Source of the DNA: UBA4466 sp963925035
GTDB lineage: Bacteria > Bacteroidota > Bacteroidia > Flavobacteriales_D > Crocinitomicaceae
Direction of reading: 5' to 3'
Assembly: GCA_963925035.1 (NCBI GenBank)
Contig: CAWUSK010000017.1
Location: forward strand, 1 to 64,000
Length of the DNA stretch: 64,000 nucleotides
The position numbers were made by a program, and so were the translations under genes. This document shows positions 60,468-64,000 of this stretch, one piece after another. Each line of letters begins with the position of its first letter. Position 1 is the first letter of the stretch. The notes under the pieces are model-generated. The model ran no database searches. It was not told the DNA's origin and saw nothing but the letters and a program-made list of their open reading frames with translations.

Positions 60468-62462
60468 ATGGCAATTATTCCTCCGCATATTGTTGATGAC
60501 ATCATGCAGGCTTCTCGCATTGAAGAAGTTATTGGGGAATTTGTGCAATTAAAACGAGCAGGATCAAACTTAAAAGGCTTAAGTCCTTTTACAGATGAAA
60601 AAACTGCGTCTTTCGTTGTTTCACCGGCCAAGCAGATATTTAAATGCTTCTCAACAGGTCGAGGAGGAAGTGCCGTAACCTTTCTTATGGAAAAGGAACA
60701 CTATTCCTACCCAGAAGCATTGCGTTGGTTAGCGGACAAATACGGCGTTCAAATTCCAGACGACAAACCTGCAACCGCAGAAGAGTTAGAAGCTATTTCT
60801 GAAAGAGAAAGCTTACACATCATCAACGAGTTTGCGAAAAATCACTTCGCGAGTAACCTTGTCAATTCCAACGAAGGAAAAAAAATTGGACTTTCGTATT
60901 TTTTGGAAAGAGGATTTCGACAAGACATCATTGACAAGTTTCAATTGGGTTACTGTCTTAATGTTAGCGATGATTTCACTAAAGCGGCACTAGAGAAGGG
61001 TTTTAAACTCGAATATTTAGAAAAAGTTGGCCTGACGAAATCCAAAGATGCGCGTCAATTTGATTTTTTTAGAGGACGGGTTATATTTCCGATTCACAGT
61101 GTTTCAGGACGTATTTTAGGATTTGGAGGAAGAACACTTTCTTCGGAAAAAAAGATTGCAAAATATTTCAATTCACCTGAAAGTATCATCTACAACAAGA
61201 GTGAAATTTTGTACGGACTTCACTTTTCCAAAGGTGACATTATCAAATACGACAATTGTTTTCTCTGCGAAGGATACACGGATGTTATAAGTATGTTTCA
61301 AGCGGGAATTCAAAATGTGGTTTCTTCTTCTGGAACTTCGTTGACGCGTGAGCAAATCCGTCTTGTAAAACGCTATACTAAAAACATTACCATTTTGTAC
61401 GATGGTGATGCTGCTGGAATCAAAGCTTCTTTTAGAGGAATTGATTTAATTCTTGAAGAAGGATTGAATGTAAAAGTGGTTCTATTTCCCGAGGGAGAAG
61501 ATCCAGATTCATTTGCTAAGAAATCAACTTCAACGGAATTAGAAGATTACATCAAGGAACATCAACAAGATTTCATTTCGTTTAAAGCTGATTTATTGCT
61601 TCAAACAGAAGGCGATGACCCAATCAAACGTGCGCAGTTAATCAAGGACATTTCCTATAGTGTTTCGTTAATTCCAGATCAAATTACTCGAAATGTTTTT
61701 GTTCCAGAGGTTGCCAAACGCTTTAACATCAGGGAAGAAGTTATTTGGAATGAAGTCATCAAGGACAGAAATGTCGCAACGACTAAAAGTCACCAAGAAG
61801 CACTTCGAAGACCGCAACAACCGGCACAACAATCGCCGAGTGAAGATCCTTACGCGCATGAACCAAGTCCATTTGATACTCCAGATAATGTTGCGGTACC
61901 AGTTCAAAAAGACAACCACAATGAAACGGATTTAATGCGAATTCTTGTGACTTATGGACCGCTGGCAGTTTCAATCATCCAATTGGACGAAAACGGAAAA
62001 AATGTAACGATCGAAACTAGCGTTGCTGAATTGATCATTCATGAATTGGCTATAGATGAACTAGTGTTTGACTATCCTGTTTATTCGCGAATGCATAAAC
62101 TTATTGCAGAATCATTGACAGAAGATGTGTTTCTAAAAGCGAGTTATTTTAGACGATTGGAAGATCAAGAAATTGTGCGATTTGCAACGGAGATTGAAAT
62201 GAATCAGTACGAATTAAGTGACAACTGGATTCTAAAACATAAAATTTTCACTAAAACAGAAGAAGATAGACTCTATGAAGCCGTGATGGGCTCTATTTAC
62301 TCCTTTAAAATTTCAAAAGTGGAAAGTCAGATTCATTCAATCCGCACCGAAATGGCAACAGCAATTGCAAACGAAGACGAAAGTGAATTGATGGGTTTAA
62401 TGGCGCAACAAGTCACTCTGGAACAAATCAAGCAGATTATTTTCAAGAAAATGGGACGGTAA
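60468..62462 (+). CDS. dnaG: DNA primase DnaG with degenerate zinc-binding motif
   Basis: A 664-residue primase. The usual zinc module (CPFH ... CFGC) reads LSPFTDEKTASF and IFKCFSTGRGG here (about residues 41-65), so three of the four expected ligands (C, H, second C of CxxC) are S, T and T. The catalytic core is intact: EGYTDVISMFQAG (TOPRIM Glu, about 266) and LYDGDAAGIKA (about 307). A Pro/Gln-rich linker near residue 440-475 leads to a helical DnaB-binding end. It makes RNA primers at the fork. It lies 2 bp after the MORN gene. Confidence 0.92.
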   Translation: MAIIPPHIVDDIMQASRIEEVIGEFVQLKRAGSNLKGLSPFTDEKTASFVVSPAKQIFKCFSTGRGGSAVTFLMEKEHYSYPEALRWLADKYGVQIPDDKPATAEELEAISERESLHIINEFAKNHFASNLVNSNEGKKIGLSYFLERGFRQDIIDKFQLGYCLNVSDDFTKAALEKGFKLEYLEKVGLTKSKDARQFDFFRGRVIFPIHSVSGRILGFGGRTLSSEKKIAKYFNSPESIIYNKSEILYGLHFSKGDIIKYDNCFLCEGYTDVISMFQAGIQNVVSSSGTSLTREQIRLVKRYTKNITILYDGDAAGIKASFRGIDLILEEGLNVKVVLFPEGEDPDSFAKKSTSTELEDYIKEHQQDFISFKADLLLQTEGDDPIKRAQLIKDISYSVSLIPDQITRNVFVPEVAKRFNIREEVIWNEVIKDRNVATTKSHQEALRRPQQPAQQSPSEDPYAHEPSPFDTPDNVAVPVQKDNHNETDLMRILVTYGPLAVSIIQLDENGKNVTIETSVAELIIHELAIDELVFDYPVYSRMHKLIAESLTEDVFLKASYFRRLEDQEIVRFATEIEMNQYELSDNWILKHKIFTKTEEDRLYEAVMGSIYSFKISKVESQIHSIRTEMATAIANEDESELMGLMAQQVTLEQIKQIIFKKMGR

Positions 62463-62479
62463 CACGCTAGAATTAAACT

Positions 62480-64000
62480 CTAAAACTTCACCAATTTCTG
62501 CTGTACAATCAACTCACTGCTTTCATTATAAACCGCAATAAAATAAGTTCCTGAAGCCAAGCTTTTTGTATCCAACTTATTTCCAGTAATCCTAGCGTTT
62601 AAGCAAACTTGACCTAAGTTATTCGTTACTACCGCCTTTTTTTGTCCGTTGAAGTCAATGACAACATAATCTGAAAAAGGATTCGGGTAAATAGCATTGA
62701 ATTCTGTTTTATAATCCGTCAATCCTAGATTGTCAATTTGAAAAAGTATTCCATAAGCATCAATCTTTCCATCTCCCCAAATTGATGATTCTGGTGTAGG
62801 AGTTGTAAAACCATCTTTGATCGCAGTGTATTTCATCAACATTTTAATTTCTTGCGGCGTTGCATTTGGATTTGCTTCAAGTACCAATGCCACGATTCCA
62901 GCGACCATTGGTGAAGACATTGAAGTTCCACTCATTTCACCAAAATAATACTGTTGGCTATTTCCAGGATCAGTAAAACCATGTACCACATTTCCGTATG
63001 AACCTCCACCAGGTGTGTAATTTGCATCGTACGAATTCACAGCAGAAGCTAAGGTCATTCCTGGAGCAGTAATGTCAGGTTTTGTGTACCAATTTAAAGT
63101 CGGACCATGACTAGAAAAAGGGCATATATCATCCGTAGCAACATAAGTAGCATAAGATGCGCCCTGCCCAGAAATATTCGTGAAAGTGTTTTTTGAAGCG
63201 TATGCAGCAACCGTTACTGCAGATTCTGTGCAGGCCATTTCTCCAATTGTCATCTCATCATTCCCTGTTACAAAATTTTGAAAATTGTATGAGGTAAAAG
63301 ACCCATAAATTCCAGATGATTCATATACATACCCCATCCAAGCATGAACCTCTCCACTGCTCCCTTTTATCGAAAGCGCAATTCGATTACTCGTTTTACT
63401 GTACAAATCAAGAAAAATATGAGGTTTACCATTTACATCCGCAGTGGAAGTAGTTGCATTAATGTAAAGTGTGTCGCCATCAGAACCAAGAATAAACGTA
63501 TCTAAATTTGAATTATCTACACAAAAATAACTTGTAGTATTTTGAGGAAGCACTCCAACGTAAGTCGTTAACTCCACACAAAACGTTTCATTTTGCTCTC
63601 CCCAAATGTCAATCCATGTTTTTTTACCTGCTGGGCTTAAACTAATTTGAGCAAAACTCTGTAAAAGTGTATCTGTACTGGTGAAATCTTTAGAAATATG
63701 CAATTTTTTTCCTCCATTATTTCCTGCCGAAATAGTGAAAATTCTTCCTGGTCCTGTTAAATTGTTTACTGCTTGACTGAACAATGAATTTCCATCATGC
63801 GCACCAATCGTACAACCCCAACTTAAATTTGCAACAGCTGGTTTATTAACGGATGTAGCGTAATCATAAATGTAATTTAGTCCATCAATAATATCCGTCA
63901 TTCCTGTGTTGGTCCACTGATTCGATGCAGGAGTAATACCAACTAAAACCAAGTCACTTTCATAAGCAACACCTTTGTATTCATTTGCATTACCTCCGTA
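62480..64000 (-). CDS. Subtilisin-like serine peptidase (S8) with T9SS sorting tail, 5-prime truncated
   Basis: The gene enters from the right edge; the frame is open to the last base (GGNANEYKGVAYESDLVLVG), so the signal, pro-part and catalytic Asp and His lie outside. The oxyanion Asn region (SAGNNGGKKL, about residue 110 of the visible part) and catalytic Ser in GEMSGTSMSSPMVAGIVAL (about 355) are present. The tail is a type A T9SS sorting domain (FNAIYPNPFSDYVVIDF ... GTYFIAVYNES). It is a secreted protease. Confidence 0.92.
   Translation of the reverse strand, partial: YGGNANEYKGVAYESDLVLVGITPASNQWTNTGMTDIIDGLNYIYDYATSVNKPAVANLSWGCTIGAHDGNSLFSQAVNNLTGPGRIFTISAGNNGGKKLHISKDFTSTDTLLQSFAQISLSPAGKKTWIDIWGEQNETFCVELTTYVGVLPQNTTSYFCVDNSNLDTFILGSDGDTLYINATTSTADVNGKPHIFLDLYSKTSNRIALSIKGSSGEVHAWMGYVYESSGIYGSFTSYNFQNFVTGNDEMTIGEMACTESAVTVAAYASKNTFTNISGQGASYATYVATDDICPFSSHGPTLNWYTKPDITAPGMTLASAVNSYDANYTPGGGSYGNVVHGFTDPGNSQQYYFGEMSGTSMSSPMVAGIVALVLEANPNATPQEIKMLMKYTAIKDGFTTPTPESSIWGDGKIDAYGILFQIDNLGLTDYKTEFNAIYPNPFSDYVVIDFNGQKKAVVTNNLGQVCLNARITGNKLDTKSLASGTYFIAVYNESSELIVQQKLVKF

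Noticed and set aside
1..64000. tRNA, rRNA, origin, integrase or phage attachment site
   Set aside because: Reading the gaps on both strands I found no cloverleaf with a TTCRA arm, no rRNA string, no DnaA-box cluster and no integrase gene. A tRNA and covariance-model scan would be decisive but could not be run.

Overview
The window reads as chromosomal DNA from an AT-rich member of the Bacteroidota, most likely order Flavobacteriales. A Fluviicola/Crocinitomicaceae-like organism would fit, but that is inference. The signs are two very Cys/Gly-rich secreted proteins ending in gliding-motility (CHU_C) domains, one with SprB-type repeats; further type IX secretion (T9SS) sorting tails; TTG-N17..22-TAnnTTTG promoters with weak or absent Shine-Dalgarno sequences; a complete moxR-batABCDE cluster; DUF4230, DUF4197 and GH3-family genes; and a DnaG whose zinc-ligand motif is degenerate. 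I found no rRNA, tRNA, CRISPR array, prophage or active mobile element. Most of the window is dense housekeeping sequence with a few decayed genes.

Layout. 1-5.1 kb: end of a nucleoside transporter, a LuxE-like acyl-adenylating enzyme, a DUF4197 protein, and an operon of an M20 amidohydrolase, two DUF4230 proteins and a lipoprotein. 5.1-9.3 kb (minus): hldD, a deoxynucleoside kinase, a secreted propeller-like protein, a GH3-family enzyme and an unlisted 32-residue membrane peptide with its own terminator. 9.3-10.3 kb: a wrecked WG-repeat gene. 10.4-12.1 kb (minus): PTPS-like gene, folE and a Bax-inhibitor-1 protein. 12.2-16.8 kb (plus): tlyA, sufS-sufE-DUF59, fabF and a cold-shock gene. 16.8-25.9 kb: surface proteins, a prolyl oligopeptidase, GtrA, a VOC gene split by one TAG, and phhB/phhA. 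26-35.8 kb (minus): a compact exopolysaccharide run (GT4, Wza, Wzc kinase, rfbC, WecA-like) continuing into a lytic transglycosylase and uvrA. 36-43 kb: dacB and ddl converging with overlapping ends, an acyltransferase, crcB, PAP2, obg, adk and hpt. 43-46.9 kb: purK, an internally deleted IS3-family relic with both termini, a second PTPS-like gene, a broken T9SS substrate gene and a zinc-ribbon protein. 46.9-55.1 kb: the moxR/Bat operon. 55.1-64 kb: rlmN, a second gliding-type surface protein, a polyprenyl synthase, a MORN lipoprotein, dnaG and a truncated subtilase.

How they fit together. The most coherent scattered system is a tetrahydrobiopterin-like module: GTP cyclohydrolase I beside a PTPS with the eukaryotic-type C-x5-HGH motif, a second PTPS 33 kb away, and phenylalanine hydroxylase overlapping pterin-carbinolamine dehydratase. 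The phhA leader carries a palindrome, a seven-codon ORF with a good SD, and an intrinsic terminator 16 bp before the start, so it is a candidate attenuator. Several genes have the TAnnTTTG box only 4-7 bp before the ATG, predicting leaderless or nearly leaderless mRNAs. I see no wholly new multi-gene system. The best candidates for new biology are the phhA leader, the 32-residue membrane peptide, the leaderless promoter class and the run of non-ATG starts in the exopolysaccharide operon.
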